A stretch of DNA of 42,884 bases from Candidatus Bipolaricaulota bacterium (GCA_026390345.1 JAPLGD010000033.1:1-42884); one strand, 5' to 3'; shown: positions 1-7,097, numbered from the stretch's first letter. Numbers and translations are program-made. Notes: generated from the letters alone by a model not told the origin.

Positions 1-461
1 AGGCTGTCCTTGGGGTCCGCGCCCGGAGCGTCGACGGCGACGAGCGCGTGCTCGACGGGAAGGTAGCGGTAGAGGCCCGGCGCCAGCGTCTCCACGTGGC
101 GAACCCTTAGGTAGGTCTCGAACGGGTGACGGCACCCACCCGACGGCACGTTGCGCATCGCCCACGTTCCCTTGGGACTGACGCGACGGATTCCCTGCGT
201 CGCCCAGAGGAGAAACGACAGCTCCTCGAGGGAAAGCGCCTCGTCGGCGAACTCGCGGCGGCTCTCGCGGTCGCGAATCGCGTTGACCAGAGGCATTCGG
301 CCGAGCGTGATCTGGTCAACAGGGACGAGGGGAATGAGCTTGGCGCCGGGCGCCGCCGGCTTCTCGAACGGAGGCGGGGTGATCCCCCTTTGCTGATCTG
401 GCGTGTGGGCCATGAGCGCTTCCCGCGCCGGGTTCCTCAGGTACTGGCGGTTCGTGTCCAT
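1..461 (-). CDS. SagB/ThcOx-type nitroreductase family dehydrogenase (partial, runs off left edge)
   Basis: The minus-strand frame starts with ATG at 461 (MDTNRQYLRNPAREAL) behind AAGGAG with 5 bases of spacing, and stays open to the window edge, giving about 153 residues. The visible part has features of the FMN-dependent SagB/ThcOx nitroreductase family: the segment NAIRDRESRREFADEALSLE near residues 61-80 (the R-x-S-R-R-x-F flavin-binding region), then ELSFLLWATQGIRR, and RNVPSGGCRHPFETYLRVR, where P-S-G-G-x-x-H-P is the family signature. The catalytic C-terminal half lies outside the window. Family members oxidise azoline rings in peptides or act as NAD(P)H flavin oxidoreductases. No peptide-modification genes are visible here, so the substrate is unknown. 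The family call is firm and the function is open. Confidence 0.85.
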   Translation of the reverse strand, partial: MDTNRQYLRNPAREALMAHTPDQQRGITPPPFEKPAAPGAKLIPLVPVDQITLGRMPLVNAIRDRESRREFADEALSLEELSFLLWATQGIRRVSPKGTWAMRNVPSGGCRHPFETYLRVRHVETLAPGLYRYLPVEHALVAVDAPGADPKDS

Positions 462-604
462 TCGGTCTCCTTTGCGCTCTGTCCATCGTGTGTGGCGCCC
501 CCGGGCGCGATGGTTCACGCTCGCCCGTGGCCCTGCGAAGTGTGCCTCCGGAAGCTACGGCGATGGCGGGCGCTTTTCCACTGGGTATGCGACCGCCGCG
601 GGAT

Positions 605-1891
605 CTAGCGCGCCGTCGGCGCTCGCCGCCGTGAGGAGATTCCGAGCGTGCGTCGCAGCGTGCGGTTCGAAGCGAGCGAGTCGCCGAGACGGACCTCGAC
701 GGCGCCAAGGTAGGCGGCGAACTCCGACAGCGCGGTTCGAAGCGCGTCGGCCATCGAGTCGTCCGGGCGAACGCCCGGCTCCCACCACCAGCCGTGGATC
801 GCGAGGACGCGGTTCTTCCTGTCAAAGGCCGGCTCAGCGCGGGCGACGAATCGCTCGCCGTAGAGCACGGGGAGAACGTAGTAGCCGTAGGTGCGCTTCT
901 CCTTCGGCTTGTAGATCTCCCAGCAGTAGTCGAAGCCAAACACCTGCCTCAGGAGCTCGCGGTCCCACGTCACGTTGTCGAGCGGGCCGAGGAACGCGGC
1001 TTCCGCGGGCCTCCCGTCGGGCTCCGCGGCCGCCTCGAGGGTGGGGAGGTCGGTCGTGCGCACGAAGAAGGTTCGTTTCGGAACCCCCGCAACGCCCACA
1101 GCCACGGCGTCGCCGTGCTCGGCGAGCCGCGTGAGGACCTTGGCCCTCGCTTCGCCGCCCTTGACGCCCATGATTCCCCACCAGTACTCGGCGGCGCCGT
1201 TCGACGGCGAGAGACCGAGACTGCCGATGCGTCTCAGCACGTGCCAGTCCTCGTACGACTGGTCGTCGGGGTGGGGATCGGGCGCGTTCAGAATCTCCGC
1301 GGGGAGGATCCGCTCGACGAGGTCGAAGTAACGAACGCTTCGCACGCGATGGTGCGGCAGGACAATCCCCATCGAAGACAGGATCTCGAGCGAGGCGTGG
1401 ACGAGGCGCGTCGGACGGCCCCACCACCAGTCAACCTTCTCCTCGTGCTCGATGTCGACGGACGAGAGCGGGCCGCGCCGGCGGATCTCGTCAAGGATGT
1501 AGGGCGCCACCTTCATCGCCTGCGCCTCCGGACCGCCGTGCTGCTTCACCATCAGCGCTCGGTGACGCGCAAATGACGGCCACGTCTCACGCAGGACGAG
1601 GGCCGACATCTTGTCCCAGCCGACGTAGACCCGGTGCTCGGTGTGCATGAGCCGGTCGAGCAGGGCGGGTCGATACCGTCGAATGCGCGCCTGCAGAACG
1701 AGGTCCGGGTTTCTCCCGACGATGTCGATCGGGTCGTACTGGATGCAGCCCAGGTGCTCGAAGAGCTCGAGCGCGCCAGCCTTGCCCTTCAGCCGGCGGG
1801 GCGGGAGGAGGCGTTGGTGGAGGAGGAGGAACCGCCGCGCGTGCGACGGGTCGAGGACGATCGACGGTGAGGGAAGCAGGGCTTTCGACAT
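605..1891 (-). CDS. YcaQ/AlkZ-family winged-helix DNA glycosylase (HTH_42)
   Basis: This 428-residue protein belongs to the winged-helix HTH_42 family, whose characterised members (E. coli YcaQ, Streptomyces AlkZ) excise alkylated bases and unhook interstrand crosslinks. Near residue 40 it has CIQYDPIDIVGRNPDLVLQ, which carries the Q-x-D catalytic motif of the YcaQ branch rather than the Q-x-Q of AlkZ. Further family blocks follow: AEYWWGIMGVKGGEAR, then GPLDNVTWDRELLRQVFGFD, KRTYGYYVLPVLYGERF, and IHGWWWE near the C-terminus. The ATG at 1891 (MSKALLPSP) was chosen because homology starts just after it and AGGAGG lies 14 bases upstream. The frame stays open further upstream, but that part is low-complexity and unlike the family. 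The next gene upstream on this strand ends about 105 bases away. A role in alkylation or crosslink repair is inferred from the motif. Confidence 0.85.
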   Translation of the reverse strand: MSKALLPSPSIVLDPSHARRFLLLHQRLLPPRRLKGKAGALELFEHLGCIQYDPIDIVGRNPDLVLQARIRRYRPALLDRLMHTEHRVYVGWDKMSALVLRETWPSFARHRALMVKQHGGPEAQAMKVAPYILDEIRRRGPLSSVDIEHEEKVDWWWGRPTRLVHASLEILSSMGIVLPHHRVRSVRYFDLVERILPAEILNAPDPHPDDQSYEDWHVLRRIGSLGLSPSNGAAEYWWGIMGVKGGEARAKVLTRLAEHGDAVAVGVAGVPKRTFFVRTTDLPTLEAAAEPDGRPAEAAFLGPLDNVTWDRELLRQVFGFDYCWEIYKPKEKRTYGYYVLPVLYGERFVARAEPAFDRKNRVLAIHGWWWEPGVRPDDSMADALRTALSEFAAYLGAVEVRLGDSLASNRTLRRTLGISSRRRAPTAR

Positions 1892-1997
1892 GGTTGAACG
1901 ACAATCCTCCTGGGCGGCAGAGAGGGTACGTGGCACGCGAGGAGACATCCACGAGCCGCTGGAGGAACGCTCGTGCGCTCGGGCGGCCACGTACGAT

Positions 1998-2936
1998 TCA
2001 GTACCCGAGTCCCTTGTAGTGGGCCTCAAGATACGCGGTGATCTTCGCTGGATCGAGTCCGACTTCCGCCACGACCGCCTGGAGCGCCCTCGGCTCGCCG
2101 AACTCGACGCGTACGGGATGCCGGAAGCGGAATCGCCCAAGGGCCCGGAGAAACGGATTCCGTGACAGGAGATGGAAGATCCCGGTGATCGAGGCGCCCC
2201 AGATCCGCCACGGGACGAGGTAGCACGGCCCCGCGCCGGGCTCCTGGGCGAGCATCGCCACCAGCGCCCCTACCCCCGGCCGCCAGGGCTGCCGAGGATC
2301 TCTGGAATCCGGGGCGATGGCGAGCAAGCCTCCGCCGCGGACGTGGTCGGCGGCTCGACGCAACGTGGCCTGGTTCGCCGTGCGCGCGACGTCGCGAGCG
2401 GGAGGCGGATCAAGCTTGTAGGCCAGCCAGCCCACGGCACGCGGGAGGAGTCCCTTCCGCCCGGACGTCCTCGCGGTGAGCGGCGTCGTAACGTAGACGG
2501 GGAACATGGTTCGCGCGATGTTCGGTCCAAGCTTCGCGATATAGCTCGCGGTCACCATCTTCACGTCGGGCCGATCCACGGCCGCCGCAAGGAGCGGCGG
2601 CGTGATGAGCGACCCGTGCCGGCCGTAGGTGATGATCGGCGACGTGCGGATCAGCTTTCGTGTCTCATCCGACCACACGGCTTGCCACGGAATCGGCGGG
2701 CGCGCAAGCAGCGTCTTGCATGCGTCGCAGGTCCCAAGCCGGCCGACCAACTCGTCGGCATCCTGGGCGATCTCAAGCAGAGGTGAGATCGGGAGGAAGA
2801 GGTTGGCCAAACCATAGGAGAAGCGATATGAGACGCTCGTCTTGAGCGCAGCGAGGTGGACCCGGTAGAGGGGCCCGATTCCGCCGTCGCCAAACGCCTC
2901 GCGAAGCTCCGCCGCAACACGGCGCAGAGAGCGCAC
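1998..2936 (-). CDS. Lysophospholipid acyltransferase-like protein with degenerate active-site motif
   Basis: This protein of about 312 residues has a weak PlsC/LPLAT-like layout. TYGRHGSLITPPLLAAA sits where the H-x4-D block (often NHxSxxD) is expected. VTASYIAKLGPNIARTMF follows, then LLAIAPDSRDPRQPW, resembling the glycerophosphate-binding block, and PCYLVPWRIWG. The Asp of H-x4-D is not present at the expected distance, so catalysis is doubtful or uses a variant site. The GTG at 2936 is preferred because GGGAGG lies 9 bases upstream. A TTG at 2963 would add nine residues but has no spaced ribosome site. The gene is divergent from the amidohydrolase at 3133 and is followed by the glycosylase gene on the same strand. 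The acyltransferase label is tentative; a membrane-associated hypothetical protein is the alternative. Confidence 0.6.
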   Translation of the reverse strand: MRSLRRVAAELREAFGDGGIGPLYRVHLAALKTSVSYRFSYGLANLFLPISPLLEIAQDADELVGRLGTCDACKTLLARPPIPWQAVWSDETRKLIRTSPIITYGRHGSLITPPLLAAAVDRPDVKMVTASYIAKLGPNIARTMFPVYVTTPLTARTSGRKGLLPRAVGWLAYKLDPPPARDVARTANQATLRRAADHVRGGGLLAIAPDSRDPRQPWRPGVGALVAMLAQEPGAGPCYLVPWRIWGASITGIFHLLSRNPFLRALGRFRFRHPVRVEFGEPRALQAVVAEVGLDPAKITAYLEAHYKGLGY

Positions 2937-3132
2937 CCCGATCCGCCTCCCATGCGACGTCAACCTTCGACGCCCGTCACAAGGATTCTAGGCGGGAGGT
3001 CGGGACCGGAGAAGCGGATGGGGTAGGCGGGCCCTCCGAGCCCGTTCGAGCGGACGCCCGACGCGCCGGTAGACCCATCTCCGTCCGTCGCTGGACGCCG
3101 CCCTGCGCGGTATTCTCTCCTTGGGAGACATG

Positions 3133-4506
3133 ATGAAGAAGCCGTGCACGGTCGCCGCGGTCCTTGGGCTTGCCCTCGCTGCTGCGTTCGGTGGTGCTGC
3201 GTTCACGGCGCCAGCCACCCTCGTTCTGTTCGGGGGTACGGTGGTCCCGATGACCGATGTCGGCATCACCTACGAGGCCATCGCAGTTGCTGGAGACCGA
3301 ATCCTCGCCCTGGGAACAGAGAAGGAGATGCTCGCCCTGGCCGGCCCTGAGACCGAGATGATCAATCTTGAAGGGAGAACGGCCCTCCCGGGGTTCATCG
3401 ATCCGCACGCCCACCTCCTCGCCGATGCGCCGAAAGAGGGCCTGTCCATCGCCGCGGCCCAAGGCCAGGCGCTCGCCTGCGGGATCACGTCCGCGGCGGA
3501 GATGCTCGTCCGCCCCGGCGAGCTACCGTCGTTTGTCGCCGCTGCCGAGCGCGGGGAGATCCGCCTCCGCACGAGCCTCTACCTCGCCTACAACGACCTG
3601 TGTGGGAACGTCCTTGGCCCGTGGTACCGCGACTACGCCCCATTCGCCGAGATCGCCCCGCTGCTGCGAATCGGCGGCGTAAAGGTCTTCGCCGAGCGGT
3701 CCTCGTGCGGCGACGAACGTGCCGCGATCTCGTTCAGCGACGCGCTACGCCCGCTGCTCTCGCCCGCCGGCGCCTTCTGGTACGGGGAAGACCGACCGCT
3801 GTTCGCGGCTTCCGAACTCGCCGCCGTCGTGCGCGACGCGGCAGAGTTGGGGTTTCGTGTTGCGATCCATGCAATCGGAGATGCGGCGGTCGAGACCGCG
3901 CTCGCGGCGCTGGACTTCGCCGGAGGGAAGGCCCAGGCGCTCCGCCCGATGGTGCTCCACAACCTGTTCCTTCGCGACGAGCTTCTTCCCGAGTTCGCGC
4001 GGCTCGGCGTTGTCGCCGCGGTCGAGTCGACGAACGCGTGCTTCGTCGACGTCTACGACGACCTTCTGCCCACGCTTCGCGCAACCCTCGTGCGGCGGTG
4101 GGGCGATCTCGCCGCAACGGGCGCGCATGTCGCGGCCGACAGCGACTGGCCGTGGTGCGATCCTGGATTCCTGAGCCCTCTCCTACGACTCGCGAACCTC
4201 GTTTCGCCGATCAATGCGAGCCCTGCGTACGCATCGTGGGAGCCGTGCAAACCGCTCCCATCGGCCCAGCTCGTCTCGGTCTGGCAAGGGCTTCGGATGA
4301 TGACGACCGAGGCGGCCTACGCTCTGCACCAGGAAGTCGAGCTCGGGACGCTCGAGCCGGGGAAGCTTGCCGACCTCGTCGTCCTCTCCGCGAACCCCCT
4401 TCTCGCAAGCATTGAGGAGCTTCCCGGTATCCGAGTCTGGCTGACGATTCTCGGCGGCAAGGCCGAATGGCGCTCGGAGACTGCGTCTTCGCGCCCAACG
4501 CCCTAG
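3133..4506 (+). CDS. Exported amidohydrolase, YtcJ-like (metal-dependent hydrolase superfamily)
   Basis: This protein of about 457 residues opens with a signal peptide (MKKPCTVAAVLGLALAAAFG), so it probably works outside the cytoplasm. The amidohydrolase superfamily is shown by LEGRTALPGFIDPHAHLLAD near residue 80 (metal-binding H-x-H), by the His in FRVAIHAIGDAAVETAL, by RPMVLHNLF, and by AADSDWPWCDPG, which supplies the late Asp. The tail LGTLEPGKLADLVVLSANPL is typical of imidazolonepropionase/YtcJ relatives. ATG 3133 was chosen because GGGAG lies 5 bases upstream; an ATG three bases earlier is also possible. A TATTCT -10-like hexamer at 3111-3116 would give a very short leader. Family members hydrolyse amide or formamide bonds in small molecules. 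The substrate cannot be read from context. Confidence 0.85.
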   Translation: MKKPCTVAAVLGLALAAAFGGAAFTAPATLVLFGGTVVPMTDVGITYEAIAVAGDRILALGTEKEMLALAGPETEMINLEGRTALPGFIDPHAHLLADAPKEGLSIAAAQGQALACGITSAAEMLVRPGELPSFVAAAERGEIRLRTSLYLAYNDLCGNVLGPWYRDYAPFAEIAPLLRIGGVKVFAERSSCGDERAAISFSDALRPLLSPAGAFWYGEDRPLFAASELAAVVRDAAELGFRVAIHAIGDAAVETALAALDFAGGKAQALRPMVLHNLFLRDELLPEFARLGVVAAVESTNACFVDVYDDLLPTLRATLVRRWGDLAATGAHVAADSDWPWCDPGFLSPLLRLANLVSPINASPAYASWEPCKPLPSAQLVSVWQGLRMMTTEAAYALHQEVELGTLEPGKLADLVVLSANPLLASIEELPGIRVWLTILGGKAEWRSETASSRPTP

Positions 4507-4513
4507 CGGGGTC

Positions 4514-4542
4514 TTGACGACCTGCCCTCTGAGGCCTAGACT
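4514..4542 (+). promoter_or_regulatory. Sigma70-type promoter of the candidate ncRNA
   Basis: TTGACG at 4514-4519 and TAGACT at 4537-4542 are separated by exactly 17 bases. Transcription would start near 4549-4551. No coding start with a ribosome site lies in the next 170 bases. The unit ends at the terminator at 4680-4707, which points to an RNA product. Confidence 0.65.
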
Positions 4543-4548
4543 GTCCGC

Positions 4549-4707
4549 ATGATTCGACGAGCGAAGGGCGGGATCTTGAAGCGCGCAATGCACGAACAAG
4601 CCCTCCTTCGTCTCGTCATGAGTGTCGTCGGGTAGGCTGTGACCGGCTAGGGAGCTGGAACACAGAAGCCCGACGAGAGCGCAGGCAACGGCCTGCGTTT
4701 TTCTTTT
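4549..4707 (+). ncRNA. Candidate structured non-coding RNA, about 160 nt
   Basis: The stretch between a good promoter and an intrinsic terminator has no convincing ORF but folds into two stem-loops. Stem 1 pairs GACGAG (4556-4561) with CTCGTC (4612-4617) and continues, past one bulged base, with CGAAG (4562-4566) against CTTCG (4606-4610). Stem 2 pairs TCGTCGGG (4625-4632) with CCCGACGA (4669-4676), then CTGTG (4637-4641) with CACAG (4661-4665), then CCGGCT (4643-4648) with AGCTGG (4653-4658). Because CGACGAG occurs both at 4555 and 4671, the 4612 strand could pair with either copy, so alternative folds are possible. It does not match tmRNA, RNase P RNA, SRP RNA or 6S RNA as I know them. It could instead be a long leader for the gene at 4998, terminated before it. 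The identity is unknown. Confidence 0.5.
4680..4707 (+). terminator. Intrinsic terminator ending the candidate ncRNA
   Basis: CGCAGGC (4680-4686) pairs with GCCTGCG (4691-4697) around an AACG loop. A T-rich tract (TTTTTCTTTT, 4698-4707) follows immediately. This is one of the clearest rho-independent terminators in the window. Confidence 0.75.
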
Positions 4708-4736
4708 GCCCTGCGCGCCTTCGCGGCGCGCAGGGC
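4708..4736. repeat. Perfect 12-bp inverted repeat right after the terminator
   Basis: GCCCTGCGCGCC (4708-4719) and GGCGCGCAGGGC (4725-4736) form a perfect stem with a 5-base loop. It has no T-tract on its downstream side in either direction. It directly abuts the U-tract of the preceding terminator. The rest of 4737-4997 shows no gene that I can support. Confidence 0.6.
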
Positions 4737-4997
4737 GGCGAGCCCCAACGGGCAACAGGAGGCAGGAATGCGAGAAGAGAGAACGCCCAGAAGAGCACAA
4801 CAACAGCCAGTCGCCAGAATTGAGGTTGTCGCTCGCGGCACGCGCCAGGAGCGGCATGGCAAGGCCGTCACGAAGACCTTGAAGCGCGTCGTCCTCCTCT
4901 CCATCCTGTGCCGCCTTGCTCTCGTGGCTCGCGCCAGGGTCGACCGGCGCGCACTCACCCGCACCCCTCGGTCCGGAGGAGTCAAAGGGGACTCGCC

Positions 4998-5324
4998 ATG
5001 ACCGCAATCCCGTGGAAGGACGTGGAGGTCGTCGTCTACACGTCGGGAACGTCCGTGCCGACCCGCATGGAGGAAACAGTTCGTCTGCCGCGAGAGGCCG
5101 GGTTCCCAGAGTTGCTCGCAGCGCTCGCGGACGCTGCCCCGGACATCCATCAAGAGGTCCTTCGGTGCCTCGCCCGCGGCGCAGGATGCCCGCTCGGCGA
5201 ACCGGCCGGCCTCCCGGTCCTCGCCACACTGGATCGTCAGTTCGTCCGGGGTGGGCCGGTTCTGCTCCCCGACCTTCCCGACGAGCGCGCGGTGTTCGCC
5301 AATTTCGATGCGTGCGTCTCCTGA
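4998..5324 (+). CDS. Small protein of unknown function (108 aa)
   Basis: The ATG at 4998 (MTAIPWKDVEVVVYTSGTSV) lies 7 bases after AGGGG. The codons look like those of the neighbouring genes. The 108-residue product alternates predicted strands and one helix: VEVVVYTSG, then FPELLAALADAAPDIHQEVLR, then LPVLATLDRQFVRGGPVLL, ending AVFANFDACVS. The order of strand pair, helix and late strands is loosely like MoaD/ThiS beta-grasp proteins, but the C-terminal Gly-Gly is absent and I would not assign that family. There is no signal peptide or membrane segment. The gene follows the candidate ncRNA and ends just before a hairpin at 5342. Confidence 0.6.
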   Translation: MTAIPWKDVEVVVYTSGTSVPTRMEETVRLPREAGFPELLAALADAAPDIHQEVLRCLARGAGCPLGEPAGLPVLATLDRQFVRGGPVLLPDLPDERAVFANFDACVS

Positions 5325-5341
5325 CGCCACCGCCACGGCGC

Positions 5342-5365
5342 CCCCGGCCGGCTTCATGGCCGGGG
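5342..5365 (+). terminator. Hairpin downstream of the 4998 gene, possible terminator
   Basis: CCCCGGCC (5342-5349) pairs perfectly with GGCCGGGG (5358-5365) around an 8-base loop, 17 bases after the stop codon. No T-tract follows, so it may work weakly or only as a 3' stabiliser. Confidence 0.4.
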
Positions 5366-5412
5366 ACGCCCCTCCCTGCTCAACCACGCCTGGGGCCGCA
5401 CCTGCACCAGCA

Positions 5413-5441
5413 TTGACGTCGCTTCGACGAATGCTCATACT
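5413..5441 (+). promoter_or_regulatory. Sigma70-type promoter upstream of a short ORF
   Basis: TTGACG (5413-5418) and CATACT (5436-5441) have a 17-base spacer. Transcription from about 5448 would read a 165-base leader into the short ORF at 5627. The leader contains a perfect 16-bp palindrome (CAGCCGACGTCGGCTG, 5536-5551) and a 6-bp hairpin GTGCGC/GCGCAC (5592-5606) just ahead of the ribosome site. Confidence 0.5.
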
Positions 5442-5626
5442 CGTCGCGGTCGGTCCCCGGATCACAACACGCGATCTCTAAAATGCAATTCGAAACTTGT
5501 TTTCGGCGATCCTTCGTGCTGTGCTCCCCGCCAACCAGCCGACGTCGGCTGATCCACCCGAGCGTTCTCGTGCGCAGAGACCGCTCACGTCGTGCGCGGA
5601 GCGCACTCACACAGGGAGGAGAAGCC

Positions 5627-5710
5627 ATGGAGAGAAGGGCATCCGTCGAAGCAGAGTACGGCGAGCGCCTGGCCAGAGCGGATACGTGCGTCCGCGTCGA
5701 CATTCCCTAG
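5627..5710 (+). CDS. Possible 27-residue small protein
   Basis: ATG at 5627 follows an unusually strong ribosome site (AGGGAGGAG, 5613-5621) by 5 bases. It encodes a 27-residue peptide beginning MERRASVEAEYGERLARA and ending VRVDIP. Its promoter candidate is at 5413-5441. The product is charged, with one Cys, and has no membrane segment. I know no family for it. The evidence is the ribosome site and promoter only; the transcript could also be a regulatory RNA. Its stop codon lies 25 bases from the 3' end of the convergent DUF2178-like gene. The rest of 5366-5626 holds no other gene that I can see. Confidence 0.35.
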   Translation: MERRASVEAEYGERLARADTCVRVDIP

Positions 5711-5735
5711 AAGCACTCGCGGTCGCGCCGCGCCC

Positions 5736-6122
5736 CTACGCAGAGCGTCGCAGGCAGACGTCCGAGACGATGTACGTGATGACGGCAAGTCCGAGGACGC
5801 CGCTAAGCGCGGCGACGGGCACCGGAGTCTCAAGCACACGGCCGTAGGCAATCGTCAGCCCCGCCACGCCGAGGATCGTGAGGATGAAGGCATTCCGGGC
5901 CGCCCTGTCGCGAATCGTTTGGGACCGCTCGTCTCGTCGAAGCGGCGCAACCCCGCCTCCACTCTCGACCACGTACCGTCCCGACCGCGACGCCACGAGG
6001 AAGAAGAGGAGCGCTACGACACTCGCCAGAACCGCCGCCCACCACGGGAGGCCCCCCGCGTAGAGCGCCGTACCGAGCACTGCGACGAGCGCTGTCCTCA
6101 AGACCACATATCGAACGTTCAT
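5736..6122 (-). CDS. DUF2178-like small integral membrane protein
   Basis: This 128-residue protein has four predicted membrane segments: VVLRTALVAVLGTALYAG, WWAAVLASVVALLFFLVA, ARNAFILTILGVAGLTIAYG and AALSGVLGLAVITYIVSDVC. The loop with APLRRDERSQTIRDRAAR between segments 2 and 3 is typical of the small membrane proteins that accompany YozG-like XRE regulators (DUF2178/DUF3796 type). The start at 6122 comes 1 base after the stop of the upstream XRE gene, so the two form an operon and translation is likely coupled. Such pairs are common in bacteria and archaea but their role is unresolved; a sensing or envelope-stress role is only a guess. Confidence 0.75.
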   Translation of the reverse strand: MNVRYVVLRTALVAVLGTALYAGGLPWWAAVLASVVALLFFLVASRSGRYVVESGGGVAPLRRDERSQTIRDRAARNAFILTILGVAGLTIAYGRVLETPVPVAALSGVLGLAVITYIVSDVCLRRSA

Positions 6123-6123
6123 G

Positions 6124-6342
6124 TCAGCTCTTCTCCCCCTTCGCCCTCACGAGCCAGAAGACGTCGTCCACCGATGCGCCAAACGCTCTGGCGAGCTCGA
6201 GGGCAAGCCGGATCGAGGGCTCATAGCCGCTCTTCTCGATGGCGTGGATCGTCTGCCGCGTGACTCCCACGGCCCGCGCAAGGTCTTCCTGGGTCCAGCC
6301 GCGATCCACGCGCATCGCGCGCAGTCTGTTCTCCAGAGGCAC
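6124..6342 (-). CDS. XRE-family transcriptional regulator (YozG-like)
   Basis: This 72-residue single-domain helix-turn-helix protein reads MPLENRLRAMRVDRGWTQED at its start, then LARAVGVTRQTIHAIEKSGY, with the Cro/C1 pattern and R-Q-T-I-H-A-I-E recognition helix typical of YozG-like repressors. The start codon is GTG at 6342, 5-6 bases after GGGAGG. The gene lies directly upstream of the membrane protein at 5736-6122 in one operon. A perfect 10+10 palindrome at 6394-6415 overlaps the -35 box, and its half-site recurs at the ribosome site, so the protein very likely represses its own operon. Regulators of this type usually work as dimers on such palindromes. Confidence 0.88.
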   Translation of the reverse strand: MPLENRLRAMRVDRGWTQEDLARAVGVTRQTIHAIEKSGYEPSIRLALELARAFGASVDDVFWLVRAKGEKS

Positions 6343-6353
6343 TTCGCCCTCCC

Positions 6354-6362
6354 GATGTCAAG
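6354..6362 (-). promoter_or_regulatory. Extra operator half-site at the XRE ribosome site
   Basis: GATGTCAAG at 6354-6362 is identical to 9 bases of the upstream palindrome arm. On the transcribed strand it reads CTTGACATC directly before GGGAGG of the XRE gene. A repressor bound here could add a second control point, close to the translation start. Confidence 0.5.
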
Positions 6363-6372
6363 AATGTTTTAC

Positions 6373-6401
6373 ACCCTACGAGCCAACGATCGGGATGTCA
6401 A
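6373..6401 (-). promoter_or_regulatory. Promoter of the XRE-membrane protein operon
   Basis: On the minus strand TTGACA (complement of 6396-6401) and TAGGGT (complement of 6373-6378) are spaced by 17 bases. The -10 is poor, which would fit a repressible promoter of low basal strength. The -35 is inside the operator palindrome. Confidence 0.55.
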
Positions 6402-6415
6402 GGAACCTTGACATC
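6394..6415. promoter_or_regulatory. Perfect operator palindrome, likely XRE binding site
   Basis: GATGTCAAGG (6394-6403), a 2-base AA spacer, then CCTTGACATC (6406-6415) form a perfect inverted repeat. Each arm contains TTGACA on one strand, so the site holds two divergent -35 hexamers. On the plus strand TTGACA at 6409-6414 has a weak -10 candidate at 6432-6438. Confidence 0.75.
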
Positions 6416-6420
6416 CGGCT

Positions 6421-6722
6421 GCAGCCCCGTCTACGTTCCAACGAGCTCAGGCACGGAAAGGACGACAACAGTCGGCCGCGCCGGGCGGATGAGAACGCAA
6501 TAGACAGGTTGACGTCGGAACGGATCGACGAGGGAGAGACACCGCAGAGACGGTCGTGCCGCGAGCGAGAGAACAAGAACGCAGGCGCTGACGCGCTCCT
6601 CAGGACGCGGAATCGAGAGCGGGAGTCCTTGCCGAACGAGGCTCCCCGCGTATTCCTCCTGCATTCGCAAGCAGGGGCAGAACGTCCCTGCCTGCGAGGC
6701 GCTGCGGAGCTCTCGTTGGCAG
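6421..6722. other. Intergenic stretch without a supported gene
   Basis: Between the XRE operator and the ACT-domain gene I see no ORF with a ribosome site and family resemblance. A 76-residue minus-strand frame starting at an ATG near 6661 has no good ribosome site. A plus-strand transcript could enter from the divergent -35 at 6409. The only clear structure is the hairpin at 6666-6696. Confidence 0.4.
6666..6696 (-). terminator. Hairpin after the ACT-domain gene
   Basis: On the minus strand an 11-bp stem (one G-U pair) forms from CGCAGGCAGGG and CCCTGCTTGCG around a 9-base loop, about 27 bases after the stop codon of the ACT gene. No T-tract follows. Confidence 0.4.
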
Positions 6723-7097
6723 CTACGCCAAGTGGAAGACTGCCTTCGCTCGGTCGAGCTGATCGACGGTGAAGACCGCCTGGTGTTTCCCAATCACCGC
6801 GTACAGCGACAGGACGTTGATTCCGTCAGCGGAGAGCCGAGCGAGGATGGACGCCAGCTCTCCGGGGTGGTTTGGGAGGTCGATCACGAGTGCCTCCCGC
6901 TCTTCGAACTCCACTCCCTTATCTTTCAGGACTCGACGCGCCTTCCCCGAATCGTCGGTGATGAGACCGACGACACCCTCTTCCAGAACCGTGAGCCCGG
7001 CGATTCCCTCGATGTTCACGTGTTCAGCGCCGAGCACCTCCGCGACGTCCACCAGCGCACCGGGACAGTTGCCGACCACGAAGGAAAACTCCTTCAC
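6723..7097 (-). CDS. Tandem ACT-domain protein
   Basis: This 124-residue protein is made of two ACT folds and nothing else. The first begins MKEFSFVVGNCPGALVDVAE, with the N-x-P-G-A loop that binds small ligands such as amino acids. The second begins near residue 70 at ALVIDLPNHPGELASILARL, with the corresponding N-H-P-G-E loop. Stand-alone double-ACT proteins usually act as amino-acid sensors or regulatory subunits. The start is GTG 7097 with AGGAGGTGA 9 bases upstream. No biosynthetic enzyme is adjacent on the same strand; trpB lies 3 kb away. It is divergent from the diguanylate cyclase at 7231. Confidence 0.85.
   Translation of the reverse strand: MKEFSFVVGNCPGALVDVAEVLGAEHVNIEGIAGLTVLEEGVVGLITDDSGKARRVLKDKGVEFEEREALVIDLPNHPGELASILARLSADGINVLSLYAVIGKHQAVFTVDQLDRAKAVFHLA

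Noticed and set aside
1892-2140. Upstream extension of the glycosylase frame
   Set aside because: Residues before MSKALLPSP are low-complexity, unlike the family, and overlap the neighbouring gene end.
4549-4600. GATTCGACG and a following GC-rich segment resembling the 5' end of tmRNA
   Set aside because: There is no tag-peptide ORF, no tRNA-like 3' end with CCA, and the unit is only about 160 bases long.
4616-4798. Minus-strand frame with a hydrophobic stretch (LFWAFSLLAFLPPVARW)
   Set aside because: There is no ribosome site, the downstream part is arginine-rich noise, and it runs through the terminator and hairpin of the candidate ncRNA.
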